64,000 nt of DNA, from assembly GCA_021413675.1 (NCBI GenBank), contig JAIOQA010000199.1, positions 1 to 64,000 of the forward strand. The letters run 5' to 3'. Origin of the DNA: Deltaproteobacteria bacterium. GTDB taxonomy: Bacteria; Myxococcota_A; Polyangia; Haliangiales; Haliangiaceae. Position numbers and translations under genes: made by a program. Positions 1 through 8,412 of the stretch are shown one piece after another. Under the pieces are notes generated by a model. It was not told the origin of the DNA, searched no databases, and saw only the letters and a program-made list of their open reading frames with translations. Position 1 is the first letter of the stretch, and every line of letters starts with the position of its first letter.

Positions 1-124
1 GCGCACGCCGCGCGCCGATGATCGCCCGACCCGCGCGTGGGGCGGCCGCCCGGCGCGCCCCGGCGATCGCCGCGAGCAGCGCGACACTCGCGGCCCGACC
101 GGCCGCGATCGCCGCTCGCTGTCG

Positions 125-1366
125 ATGCCGCGCGCGCCCGGCTTCATCGACGCCGGCGGCGATCCGCGGCTCGCCACGATCCTCGCGCAGGCGCTGCGCG
201 ACGCGGGCGAGGACGACGTCGTCGCCGACAGCCTCACCCACCCGGTGCACACGTACCCCGCGCGCATGCACCCCGCGACCGCGCGCCGCCTGGTCGAGCT
301 CGTGATGGGCGACGCCGGCGACGGCCTGATCGTCGATCCGTTCTGCGGCTCGGGCACGACCCTGGTCGAGGCGCGCGAGGCCGGGCTGCGGGCGTTCGGC
401 AGCGATCTCAACCCGCTCGCGGTCCGCATCGCGAGCGCCAAGACCTGGACCGCGCCCACGCCGCGCCGCCGGCAGCTGCTGGCCGTCGGCCGCGAGATCG
501 CCGGGCTCGCGCTCGCCGCCGGCAAGGCCGCGCGCCGCGCGACCGCCGAGGAGCAGCCGTGGCGCGGCCCGCCCGGCTTCGATCCCAACGCGCGCAACCG
601 GCGCCTCGCGCGCTGGTTCGCGCCGCACGTGCGCCGCGAGCTCGAGACCATCGCCGCGCGCATCGACGACGTCCGCGCCGACGATCCCGAGCTGGCCGGG
701 CCGCTCGAGATCTGCCTGTCGGCGGTGCTCTACAAGGTGTCGTCGCGCGCCTCGGACACCGATCCGTCGTGGGTCGAGCGCAACGTGCCGCGCGGCGCGG
801 CGTCGCGCCACTTCGCGCAGCGGGTCGAGCTCCTGTGCGCGGGCCTCGACGATCTCGCGAGCGCGCCCGGCCCGATCCCGCAGGTGGTCGAGGACGACGC
901 GCGCGCGCTGAGCAAGCGCCTCGGCCCCGGCGCGGCGGCGGGCGTCGTGACCTCGCCGCCCTACGCCGGCACCTACGACTACGCCGAGCAGCACCGCCTG
1001 CGCTTCGACTTCCTCGGCATCCACCACCGCGCCCTCGACGAGGGCGAGATCGGCGCGCGCCGCGCGTGGGAGGTCGCCGCCAACCAGGGCGCCGCGGATC
1101 GCAACTGGCGCGAGTCGCTCGCGCAGTTCACCGCGATGCTGACGGTGATCCTGCGGTCCGGCGGGCGCGCCGCGCTGGTGGTAGGCGACTCGATCGCCGG
1201 CGGTCGCGCGATGCGCGCCGACGACGACATCCGCTCGGTGCTCGGGCCGGATCTCAGCCTCGCGGCGTGGGCCTGGCAGGAGCGGCCGATGCTCGGCACG
1301 ATCGAGCGCAGCACGTTCGCCGATCGGTCGAAGCGCGAGCACATCCTGCTGCTCGTCCGGAAGTAG
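125..1366 (+). CDS. DNA methylase, N4-cytosine/N6-adenine type
   Basis: 413 residues. A SAM-binding motif I (DPFCGSGTTLVEA, about residues 71-83) is followed about 190 residues later by a catalytic TSPPY (about 276-280). The region before motif I contains HTYPARMHP, a pattern I associate with amino-methylating DNA methylases. The motif I-before-SPPY order fits the alpha or gamma arrangement. It should transfer methyl groups from SAM to exocyclic amino groups of DNA bases. No restriction endonuclease or specificity gene lies beside it, so it looks like an orphan or housekeeping methylase. An RNA substrate cannot be excluded. The ATG at 125 was chosen because the protein becomes family-like directly after it; longer readings upstream are Arg/Ala shadow sequence. 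Confidence 0.8.
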   Translation: MPRAPGFIDAGGDPRLATILAQALRDAGEDDVVADSLTHPVHTYPARMHPATARRLVELVMGDAGDGLIVDPFCGSGTTLVEAREAGLRAFGSDLNPLAVRIASAKTWTAPTPRRRQLLAVGREIAGLALAAGKAARRATAEEQPWRGPPGFDPNARNRRLARWFAPHVRRELETIAARIDDVRADDPELAGPLEICLSAVLYKVSSRASDTDPSWVERNVPRGAASRHFAQRVELLCAGLDDLASAPGPIPQVVEDDARALSKRLGPGAAAGVVTSPPYAGTYDYAEQHRLRFDFLGIHHRALDEGEIGARRAWEVAANQGAADRNWRESLAQFTAMLTVILRSGGRAALVVGDSIAGGRAMRADDDIRSVLGPDLSLAAWAWQERPMLGTIERSTFADRSKREHILLLVRK

Positions 1367-1398
1367 GCGGTCACCCGAAGGGATGACAGACTGAGCGC

Positions 1399-2427
1399 GT
1401 GGCCGAGCAGCTCGACCTCTTCGGCCAGCCGTCCGCGCCGGCGGGCCTGGCGCCGGCGGCGCCTGATCCCGAGCTGGTGCGCCTCGGCGCCGCGCTGCCC
1501 GCGAACGTCTATCTCGGCACGTCCTCGTGGTCGTTCCCGGGCTGGCGCGGCCTGGTCTACCGCGACGAGCACAGCGAGCAGGTGCTCGCGCGCAAGGGCC
1601 TCGCGGCGTACGCGCGCCACCCGCTGTTCCGCTCGGTCGGGATCGATCGCACGCACTACGCCACGATCTCGAAGGACGCGTTCGCGGCCTACGCGCGCGA
1701 CGTGCCCGCGGGCTTCCGCTTCCTGACCAAGGCCCACGAGGCGTGCTCGCTCGCGGTGTTCCCGAGCCACGCGCGCTACGGCGCCGAGCGCGGCCAGAAG
1801 AACCCGCGCTTCCTCGATCCGGCGTACGCGCGCGACCTCGTGGTCGAGCCGTGGGCGTCAGGTCTGGGCGCGACCGCCGGGCCGCTGGTGTTCCAGTTCG
1901 CGGCGCAGTCGATGCCGCACCTCGGCGGCACGCCGCGCCGGTTCGCGGAGCAGCTGTTCCGGTTCCTGCGCGAGCTGCCGCGCGGCCACCTCTACGCGAT
2001 CGAGATCCGCAACGCGTCGCTCATGACCAAGGACTACGCCGCCGCGCTGCGCGCCGCCGACGCGATCATCCGCGACGGCCGCGGCGGCGTGGTGCACTGC
2101 GTGAACCTGATGCCCGGCATGCCCGCGCCGATCGCGCAGTGGCGCGCGGTCGTCGGCGATGGCGATCCGCCGGCGGCGCTGGTGATCCGCTGGAACCTCG
2201 CGCCGCAGCGCGACTACGAGTCGGCGCGCGCCGCGTTCGCGCCGTTCGATCGGCTGGTCGAGCCCGACCCGCGCGGCCGCGCCGATGTCGCCGCGCTGAT
2301 CGCCGCCGCCACCGCGCGCCACGTGCCCGCGTGGGTGATCGTCAACAACAAGGCCGAGGGCAGCTCGCCGCTGTCGGTCGCCGAGCTCGCGCGCGAGCTG
2401 GTCGACGGCAACGCGCCGCCGTTCTGA
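1399..2427 (+). CDS. DUF72 (YecE-like) family protein
   Basis: 342 residues, GTG start. The N-terminal third carries the DUF72 signature: YLGTSSWSFPGWRGLVY, then a conserved FRFLTKAHE segment. A late IVNNKAEGSSPLSV segment matches the family's conserved NN-K-GS end. DUF72 proteins adopt a TIM-barrel fold and their biochemical role is not settled. The gene starts 32 bases after the methylase stop on the same strand, so the two may be co-transcribed, but nothing links them functionally. Length and conserved segments are normal for the family. Confidence 0.85.
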   Translation: MAEQLDLFGQPSAPAGLAPAAPDPELVRLGAALPANVYLGTSSWSFPGWRGLVYRDEHSEQVLARKGLAAYARHPLFRSVGIDRTHYATISKDAFAAYARDVPAGFRFLTKAHEACSLAVFPSHARYGAERGQKNPRFLDPAYARDLVVEPWASGLGATAGPLVFQFAAQSMPHLGGTPRRFAEQLFRFLRELPRGHLYAIEIRNASLMTKDYAAALRAADAIIRDGRGGVVHCVNLMPGMPAPIAQWRAVVGDGDPPAALVIRWNLAPQRDYESARAAFAPFDRLVEPDPRGRADVAALIAAATARHVPAWVIVNNKAEGSSPLSVAELARELVDGNAPPF

Positions 2428-2432
2428 CCGCG

Positions 2433-2756
2433 CTACGCGTCGGGCTCGTCGCGGTGCCAGTCGTCGACGCGCGCGATCAGCAGCATGCCGGGCAAGAGCC
2501 ACGCGAACGCCATCGCCGCCAGGGTGCCCAGCGCCAGGATGCCCAGGACGAGGCCCGGGTCGCGCGTGCCCTGCTGCGGTGGGGCGCACCAGGTCTCGCC
2601 CAGCGGTAGCGTGTCGCACGCGCCCAGCACCGCCGCGGTCGGCCCGCCGATCGCGATCGGCGCCGTGGTCGCGCAGGTGGCGACTTGCCCGACGACGATC
2701 GCGGCGAGCAGCCAGGTCGTGCGCCGCACTCGACGCCCCTGGAGCGCAAGCCGCAT
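2433..2756 (-). CDS. small membrane protein, unknown
   Basis: 107 residues, not recognised. There are two hydrophobic segments, about residues 13-35 and 69-92, separated by a polar loop containing three cysteines (ACD, WCAPP, and an earlier CATT within the first segment). The C-terminus is short and acidic. This predicts a two-pass inner-membrane protein. It is convergent with the DUF72 gene, with only five bases between the stops. The hydrophobic pattern is the only evidence that the frame is real. Confidence 0.5.
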   Translation of the reverse strand: MRLALQGRRVRRTTWLLAAIVVGQVATCATTAPIAIGGPTAAVLGACDTLPLGETWCAPPQQGTRDPGLVLGILALGTLAAMAFAWLLPGMLLIARVDDWHRDEPDA

Positions 2757-2845
2757 ACATGATCGACGCGCACCAGGCCGCCACTATTGCGCGCAGGCGC
2801 ACGTGCGCGAGATCGCCTCGCACACTCGCGCGTTGACACCTCCCG

Positions 2846-3721
2846 ATGCCCCGCCCTTGGCTCGTCCTGCTCGCGCTCGCCGCCCTCGGCCGCTCCGCCG
2901 CCGCCGAGATCAACATGGCCGACTCGGTCGAGTGGATGACCGCCGATGCGGACGCGGTCGTCGTCGGCACGATCGCCTCGTCGACGGTGACCCCAAGCGA
3001 CGACCACACGGTCTGGGCGGTCGCCACGATCGACGTCACCGCGACGCTCAAGGGCGCGGCGGCGAAGCGCGTGACCTTCGCCGTGCAGACCGATGCGAGC
3101 GGCGTACCCGCGGGCTGGCTCGGGCACGAGGCGGTGTTCTTCCTGGTGAAGAGCGACCGGCGCGCCCATGACTCGGGCTGCGTCCGGGCGTGCCACTACG
3201 ATCGCGCGGCCTGGGCGCTGCGCCGCGGCGTCGACGACGGCGTCGTGACGCTCGACGCGAAGGCCGGCGAGGAGGTCTACACGGCCGCGTTCACCGCGCT
3301 GCGCGCGCGCGCCGACGTGGTCGCCGCGGTGAAGGCCGCCGCGTCGTCGAAGGCGACCCGGGCCATCAACGTCGACGTGCCGTGGGACAGCGACGCCAGC
3401 CACGCGCTCTACGCGGGCAGCGCTGTGTGGATGTACATCCCGATCGACGCTGCGGCCGAGGCCCGCGCGGTCGCGTGGATCGCCGACGCCAGCGTCAACC
3501 TTCGGGTCCAGGGCGTGCGCGTGCTCGCCGAGCGGCGGTCGGCGGCCACGATCCGGCGGCTGAAGGCGCTGCTCGCCGACCCGGGGTTCGCGACGGTGAC
3601 CGAGAGCGGCAAGCCGACGATTCGCCGCTACCTCGTGCGCCAGGCCGCCGACGCCGCGCTCACCGCGTGGAAGGTCGCGCACGCCGCGCCAACCATCGAC
3701 GAGCCGCTGCTCACGCCGTGA
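2846..3721 (+). CDS. exported protein of unknown function
   Basis: 291 residues. A short signal peptide (PRPWLVLLALAALGRSAAA, about residues 2-20) ends in a plausible signal peptidase I site. The mature protein begins INMADSVEWMTADADAVVVGTI, an opening seen in uncharacterised exported proteins of this phylum whose first domain resembles a beta-barrel fold. Two cysteines (about 112 and 116) are close together. The C-terminal third, from about residue 215, is helical and HEAT-like (VQGVRVLAERRSAATIRRLKALLADPGF). Likely periplasmic. Function unknown. It is convergent with, and overlaps by 11 bases, the methyltransferase on the other strand. Confidence 0.6.
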   Translation: MPRPWLVLLALAALGRSAAAEINMADSVEWMTADADAVVVGTIASSTVTPSDDHTVWAVATIDVTATLKGAAAKRVTFAVQTDASGVPAGWLGHEAVFFLVKSDRRAHDSGCVRACHYDRAAWALRRGVDDGVVTLDAKAGEEVYTAAFTALRARADVVAAVKAAASSKATRAINVDVPWDSDASHALYAGSAVWMYIPIDAAAEARAVAWIADASVNLRVQGVRVLAERRSAATIRRLKALLADPGFATVTESGKPTIRRYLVRQAADAALTAWKVAHAAPTIDEPLLTP

Positions 3722-4367
3722 CCGGCTCGAAGAAGTAGAAGTCGGAGAAGCAGCCGGTCTTGTAGTCGCCCTTGTACGGATAGCGGTTGGGCAGGTGGCG
3801 GACCAGCTTCCAGCCCGGCAGCTCGCGCGCGATCCACGCGGTGAACTTGCGGTGTCGCACGTGCGCGCCGTCGCCGCGATCCTCGTCGGTGTCGCTGGCG
3901 TAGATCGCGACGTGCTTGGTCGCGGCCGCGAACAGCGTGCGCATGTAGCGCTCGAAGACCGCGTCCTCGACCAGGTGGTAGATGACGTCGAGGGACAGCG
4001 CGAGCTCGGCGGTCTCGCCGGCGTACGCGCTCATCGGCGCGAACGTGCGGGTGGGATCGCTCGCGAACCGCGCGCGGCACGCGGCGATCGCGGCGTCGCT
4101 CACGTCGTAGCCGGCGTAGCGCGGGTAGGTCGCGAGGCTGAGCTGGTTGCCATCGCCCGATCCGAACTCGATCACCGTGGCGATGCCGCGCTCGGCGACG
4201 AAGCCGTTCAGGACCTCGGCCTTGAACTCGGCGAACTTGCCGTACGACCCGACGCCCGAGTTGCCGCCCTCCTCGTAGCGCGCGCGCCAGTAGGCCTCGG
4301 AGCCCTCGAACGGGCGGGGGCGCAGCTTGCGGACCAGCGAGGACACGAGGCCCTTGAACGTCGCCAT
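3711..4367 (-). CDS. SAM-dependent class I methyltransferase
   Basis: 218 residues. The SAM-binding core is visible as VIEFGSGDGNQLSL (about 65-78), followed by YAGYDVSDAAI and an ALSLDVIYHLVED segment (motif IV-like, about 124-135). This is a small-molecule or sugar-type methyltransferase; the substrate is not readable from sequence. The C-terminus YKTGCFSDFYFFEP is conserved in relatives located in surface-glycan clusters. I chose the ATG at 4367 because the reading frame upstream is low-complexity shadow. It lies divergently from the flippase and glycosyltransferase genes, so a role in modifying an exported glycan is a reasonable guess. Confidence 0.75.
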   Translation of the reverse strand: MATFKGLVSSLVRKLRPRPFEGSEAYWRARYEEGGNSGVGSYGKFAEFKAEVLNGFVAERGIATVIEFGSGDGNQLSLATYPRYAGYDVSDAAIAACRARFASDPTRTFAPMSAYAGETAELALSLDVIYHLVEDAVFERYMRTLFAAATKHVAIYASDTDEDRGDGAHVRHRKFTAWIARELPGWKLVRHLPNRYPYKGDYKTGCFSDFYFFEPVTA

Positions 4368-4481
4368 GCGCGCACTAGTGCACCGGCTGCGACATCCGGT
4401 CAAGGCGGCGACGCGGATCGTCTGCGCGCCGGGCGCGCGGCGATGGTTCGCCTTCTGGCGCCGTGGTAGTCCTCTGGGCTC

Positions 4482-5972
4482 GTGAGCGGCGACAGCACCG
4501 AGACGACGCAGAACCGCAAGGATGCCCAGGCCGCCGGCATCTACGCCGCCGGTCGCTCGATCGCGATGCTGATGCTGGTGCTGACCGCGGTGGCCGCCAA
4601 CCACCTCTACGGCCAGCTCGGGTTCGCGTACGTCACCGCGATCATCCTGATCTACGAGACCTCGATGGCGCTCGGCTCGCTGGGCCTGCCCGACGCGGTC
4701 TTCTACTTCATCGGTCGCTACAAGGATCGCGCCAGCGCGATCGTCCGGCAGACCTCGTGGATGCTGCTGCTGGCGGCGCTGCCGGTGACGCTCATCGCGA
4801 TCGGCAGCGCGATCTGGCTCAGCCGCGGCGACGGCAAGCTCGACCTGATCCCGGCGCTGCCGTGGCTGGCGCTGGTGATCCTCATCGAGCTGCCGACCCA
4901 GCCCGCGGTCAACCAGCTCATCGCCCACGGCTACGCCGGCACCGCCTCCTTGCTCTACGCCGGCTTCGCGGTGCTGCGCGCCGCGGCGGTGCTCGCGCCG
5001 GCGTTGACCGGCTGGTCGCTGACGACGATCCCGATGGCGATGGCGCTGCTCGGCCTCACCCGCCTGGCCGCGCACCTGATCATCCTGCGGCGGCTGTATC
5101 CGCTCGCGCCCGGCGAGCGCTGGCGGATCCGCTCGCAGATGCGCGAGATCTTCTTCTTCGCGCTGCCCGGCGGCGTCGCGGCGGGCGTCGGCAAGCTCAA
5201 CCCGCAGATCGACAAGTACGCGGTGCAGTTCATGCTCGGCACCGAGGCGCTCGCGATCTATGGCGTCGCCGCGTTCGAGCTGCCGCTCATCACGCTGATC
5301 CCCTACGCGATCGGCGCGGTCATGCAGGTCCGCTACGTCCGCCTGTTCGCGTCGCAGGAGCTGGCCGAGCTCAAGGCGCTGTGGTTCGCCACCGTCGAGA
5401 AGTCGATGGTGATCGTCATCCCGCTCGCGGTCGTGGTGGTGGTCATGGCGCGCGAGCTGATCATGCTGATCTTCACGCCCGAGTCGGTCGCCGCGGTCGG
5501 GCCGTTCCAGATCTTCACGATCGTGCTGCTGCACCGCGTGGCCTCGTACGGCGCGATGCTGCAGGCCTCGAACCAGACGCGCCTCCTGTTCGTGACCAGC
5601 GCGCTGATCGTGGGCTCGAACCTGCTGCTGCAGTGGCCGCTCACGAAGCTGTTCGGGATGAACGGCCCGGCGATGGCGACCGCGCTGGCCAACGTGCCGG
5701 CGTGGCTCTTCACGCTCGATCGCATCGGCAAGATCTACGGGCGCGGCCTGCGCGACGCGCTGCCCTGGGGCTTCTACCTGCGCACGCTGGTGATCTGCGG
5801 CGCGCTCGGCGTCGGGCTGTGGCAGCTGCGGCCGTACCTGTACGGGCCGCCGTGGCTGGCGCTGATCGAGGGCCTGCTCGCGTACGCGGTGGTCTACATC
5901 ATCGTCGGGCGCCTGACCGGCGTGCTGCGCCTCGAGGACACCGCGTACCTGCGGCGCATCGTGCGGCTGTGA
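4482..5972 (+). CDS. polysaccharide flippase (Wzx/MATE-like)
   Basis: 496 residues with about twelve to fourteen hydrophobic segments across the whole length and short charged loops. This is the pattern of the polysaccharide biosynthesis (Wzx) family of the MOP superfamily, which flips lipid-linked oligosaccharides across the inner membrane. The N-terminal tail (about 20 residues, TETTQNRKDAQAAG) is cytoplasmic. A GTG start at 4482 fits the beginning of homology. The stop overlaps the next gene's start (GTGA), so it is translationally coupled to a GT4 glycosyltransferase, as expected for a glycan assembly operon. Confidence 0.85.
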   Translation: MSGDSTETTQNRKDAQAAGIYAAGRSIAMLMLVLTAVAANHLYGQLGFAYVTAIILIYETSMALGSLGLPDAVFYFIGRYKDRASAIVRQTSWMLLLAALPVTLIAIGSAIWLSRGDGKLDLIPALPWLALVILIELPTQPAVNQLIAHGYAGTASLLYAGFAVLRAAAVLAPALTGWSLTTIPMAMALLGLTRLAAHLIILRRLYPLAPGERWRIRSQMREIFFFALPGGVAAGVGKLNPQIDKYAVQFMLGTEALAIYGVAAFELPLITLIPYAIGAVMQVRYVRLFASQELAELKALWFATVEKSMVIVIPLAVVVVVMARELIMLIFTPESVAAVGPFQIFTIVLLHRVASYGAMLQASNQTRLLFVTSALIVGSNLLLQWPLTKLFGMNGPAMATALANVPAWLFTLDRIGKIYGRGLRDALPWGFYLRTLVICGALGVGLWQLRPYLYGPPWLALIEGLLAYAVVYIIVGRLTGVLRLEDTAYLRRIVRL

Positions 5973-7096
5973 GCGTGAGCGAGCTACCGCGCGTCGGTGT
6001 GTTCACGACGACGTTCCTGCCGTACTCGCAGACGTTCATCCACGACGAGCTGCGCTTCCACACGCGGTATCGCGCCGAGGTGTTCACCTCGTGGCGCGCG
6101 AACCAGGCCAGCTTCCCGTACGAGCCGGTGCACTGCGGCGGGCGGATCTACAAGTACCTCAACCTGGCGCCGGCGTTCACGCGCCGGCTCAAGCGTGGCT
6201 TCGCGCTGGTCCACGCCCACTTCGGCGTCGGCGGTGCGCGCGCGGCCGGGTTCGCGCGCCGCGCGAAGCTGCCGCTGGTGATCACGTTCCACGGCTACGA
6301 CGTGCCGCTGCTCACCAGCCTGCGGCGGTTCACGCCCGAGTACTGGGGCTACGCGCTGACCGCGCGCAAGACCATGATGAAGGCCATGACCCTCGGGCTG
6401 TGCGCGTCCGAGGAGCTCCGCGAGATGCTGCTCGACTACGGCGTGCCGGCGGATCGCCTGCGGATCTGGCGGCTCGGGATCGATCTCGAGAAGTTCGCGC
6501 CGGGCGCGCGCGATGCGGCGCAGCCGTCGGTCGTGATGATCGGCCGCTTCGTCGAGAAGAAGGGCTTCGAGTACGGGCTGCGCGCGTTCGCCGATCAGGT
6601 CGCGCGCGGCGCGGCCGGTCACCTGACCGTGATCGGCGATGGCGAGCGCGAGGCGCGGTTGAAGGGGATCGTCGCGGAGCGGGGCATCGGCGCGCGCGTG
6701 ACCTTCACCGGCGCGGTGCCGTCGGCCGAGGTCCAGCGCCACCTGCGGTCCGCGGACATCCTGATGTGCCCGAGCGTCACCGGCGTCGACGGCGATCGCG
6801 AGTCGGGCCTGATCGTCGCCAAGGAGGCGAGCGCCAGCCAGGTCGTGCCGCTCGGCACCTGGCATGGCGGCATCCACGAGATCATCGACGACGGCGTCAC
6901 CGGCTTCCTGGTGCCCGAGCGCAACGTGACGGCGCTGTCGGACCGGCTCGGCCGCCTGCTGAGCGACGCCGCGCTGCGCCAGCGCATGGGTCTGGCCGCG
7001 CGCGCGAAGATGGAGCGCGAGTACGACATCCGCGAGCGGCTCGCGCGGCTCGAGGAGCACTACGACGAGGCGATCGCGATGCACGCCGCTCGCTGA
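5969..7096 (+). CDS. GT4-family glycosyltransferase
   Basis: 375 residues from the GTG at 5969, which overlaps the flippase stop; a second GTG six bases later is an alternative. It is a GT-B fold enzyme. The N-terminal domain holds VHAHFGVGGARAAGFAR and LVITFHGYDVPLLTSL. The C-terminal GT4 domain begins at VVMIGRFVEKKGFEYGLRAF and contains the nucleotide-sugar binding stretch ESGLIVAKEASASQ, with the conserved E-x7-E-like spacing, and GGIHEIIDDGVTGFLVP. It transfers a sugar from an activated donor to a growing surface glycan on the cytoplasmic face. A strong hairpin follows 39 bases downstream and probably ends the transcript. Confidence 0.88.
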   Translation: MSVSELPRVGVFTTTFLPYSQTFIHDELRFHTRYRAEVFTSWRANQASFPYEPVHCGGRIYKYLNLAPAFTRRLKRGFALVHAHFGVGGARAAGFARRAKLPLVITFHGYDVPLLTSLRRFTPEYWGYALTARKTMMKAMTLGLCASEELREMLLDYGVPADRLRIWRLGIDLEKFAPGARDAAQPSVVMIGRFVEKKGFEYGLRAFADQVARGAAGHLTVIGDGEREARLKGIVAERGIGARVTFTGAVPSAEVQRHLRSADILMCPSVTGVDGDRESGLIVAKEASASQVVPLGTWHGGIHEIIDDGVTGFLVPERNVTALSDRLGRLLSDAALRQRMGLAARAKMEREYDIRERLARLEEHYDEAIAMHAAR

Positions 7097-7134
7097 GCAG
7101 CGGACGGCTCGCTGATCACGACGCCGAAAAAGGC

Positions 7135-7160
7135 GAGAAGGCGGGAGGCCCCGCCTTCTC
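7135..7160 (+). terminator. hairpin after glycosyltransferase gene
   Basis: A perfect 11-bp inverted repeat (GAGAAGGCGGG / CCCGCCTTCTC) with a 4-base loop lies 38 bases after the glycosyltransferase stop. No U-run follows (TCGTTGC), so it is either a weak intrinsic terminator or a 3' stabilising hairpin. It also marks the boundary to a lower-GC stretch. Confidence 0.6.
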
Positions 7161-7624
7161 TCGTTGCACTTCGCATTGTCGTTCCGACGTTTCCCTTCTG
7201 CGAGTAACAACAACCCAACAGTTCCGTTCCGCCTACCGAGCGTCGTGCCAGTCCACTTCCGTCAGGCGTGCGCCTGATTCGGTGCGCAGTGGGACAAGAC
7301 CCATTACGTGATTCCGACCGAAGTCTGGAATCTCTTGGATGACGCGGGCACTAACAGCGCCGCTCGCGGTGTCACGAGGAATGTGACCGTGACTGGTGCC
7401 AAGAACCTCTTTTCCTCCCCGTGTGGGGCGACCGGAATCGATGCTCTGTACCGTCTCTCGATTCCTACGCTACGCCTGGTTTTCGCCGCTGGCAACGGCA
7501 AATCGACGATCGCGCTGCGGCGCAGTGACGCTCCGGAAATCGGCGTGAAGCGCCGCCGTGACTTCGCATCGCACCGCGCTGCCACGGCCGCGAGGCGCAT
7601 CCCGCGCGTGCTACACGCCGGCTC
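7161..7624. other. gene-free stretch of lower GC
   Basis: 464 bases without a supportable gene. Base composition drops visibly, with runs such as AACAACAACCCAACAG and TTTTCCTCCCC, compared with the surrounding coding DNA. One open frame (7308-7628, plus strand, 106 codons) reaches into the FkbM start, but its translation has no recognisable domain and no GC-rich third-position pattern. I see no tRNA, terminal repeats or clear promoter. It could be a remnant of transferred DNA, or the leader and regulatory region of the FkbM gene. Confidence 0.4.
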
Positions 7625-8401
7625 ATGAACCTCGTCGCGAGCGTCCGACGCGCCGTGTTCGACGTCCAGATGCGGCGCACCAGCCGCACCGATGAGCCCG
7701 AGCTCGCGCTGGTACCGGCGCTGTGCCCCGCGGGCCAGGTGTTCCTCGACGTCGGCGCCAACCGCGGCGTCTACGCCTGGGTCGCGCGCCGCGCCGGCGC
7801 CAGGGTGATCGCGATCGAGCCGCACCCCGCGATGGCCGCGCAGCTGCGCCGCGCGTTCGGCCCGGCGATCGACGTGCGCGAGCTCGCGCTATCCGATGGC
7901 GCCGGCGTGGTCACGCTCCACGTTCCTCGCCATCGCGGCCGTCCCCTGACCTCGCGCAGCTCGCTCGACCTGGGCGCCAACCCCGGGCTGGCGCTGACGG
8001 CGGTCGAGGTCGAGCGCGCGCGCCTCGACGATCTCGATCTGCCCGCGCTCGGGATGATCAAGATCGACGTCGAGGGCCACGAGCTCGCCGCGGTTCGCGG
8101 CGCGCAGGCGCGGCTGGCGCAGGATCGCCCGCCGGTCATGATCGAGGTCGAGGAGCGCCACCACGCTGGCGCGATCGCCGCGATGCGCGCGCTCATGTCC
8201 GAGGCCGGCTACGACGGCCACTTCCTGGACCTCGGCCGGCTGCGGCCGATCGGCGAGTTCGATCTCGCCGTGCACCAGCGCCGCGAGCACGCCGTCGCGC
8301 CGCGCGCCGGCCGCGCGCCGGGGACGATCTACATCAACAACTTCGTCTTCCTGCACCGCGCCGATCGCGCGGTCCGCGAGCGCCTGCGCGCGTGGCTGTA
8401 G
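7625..8401 (+). CDS. FkbM-family methyltransferase
   Basis: 258 residues. SAM motif I is VFLDVGANRGVYAWVARRAG (about 39-58), followed by VIAIEPHPAMAAQLRRAFG, and the family-defining GMIKIDVEGHELAAVRGA at about 142-159. FkbM proteins methylate hydroxyl groups of sugars, polyketides or lipid-linked glycans. Given the flippase and glycosyltransferase upstream, O-methylation of a surface glycan is the likeliest role, although a 528-base gap with a hairpin separates them and it probably has its own promoter. The C-terminal IYINNFVFLHR segment is also typical of the family. Confidence 0.85.
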   Translation: MNLVASVRRAVFDVQMRRTSRTDEPELALVPALCPAGQVFLDVGANRGVYAWVARRAGARVIAIEPHPAMAAQLRRAFGPAIDVRELALSDGAGVVTLHVPRHRGRPLTSRSSLDLGANPGLALTAVEVERARLDDLDLPALGMIKIDVEGHELAAVRGAQARLAQDRPPVMIEVEERHHAGAIAAMRALMSEAGYDGHFLDLGRLRPIGEFDLAVHQRREHAVAPRAGRAPGTIYINNFVFLHRADRAVRERLRAWL

Positions 8402-8412
8402 CGCCGCGCTGA

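Noticed and set aside
1-124. Possible N-terminal part of a gene on the minus strand, with an Ala-rich hydrophobic reading
   Set aside because: Only 124 bases remain in the window and the reading has no start or motif that I can support; it may be random GC-rich sequence.
7308-7628. Open frame of 106 codons on the plus strand
   Set aside because: No domain, and it overlaps the start of the FkbM gene. Its composition does not look like coding sequence of this genome.
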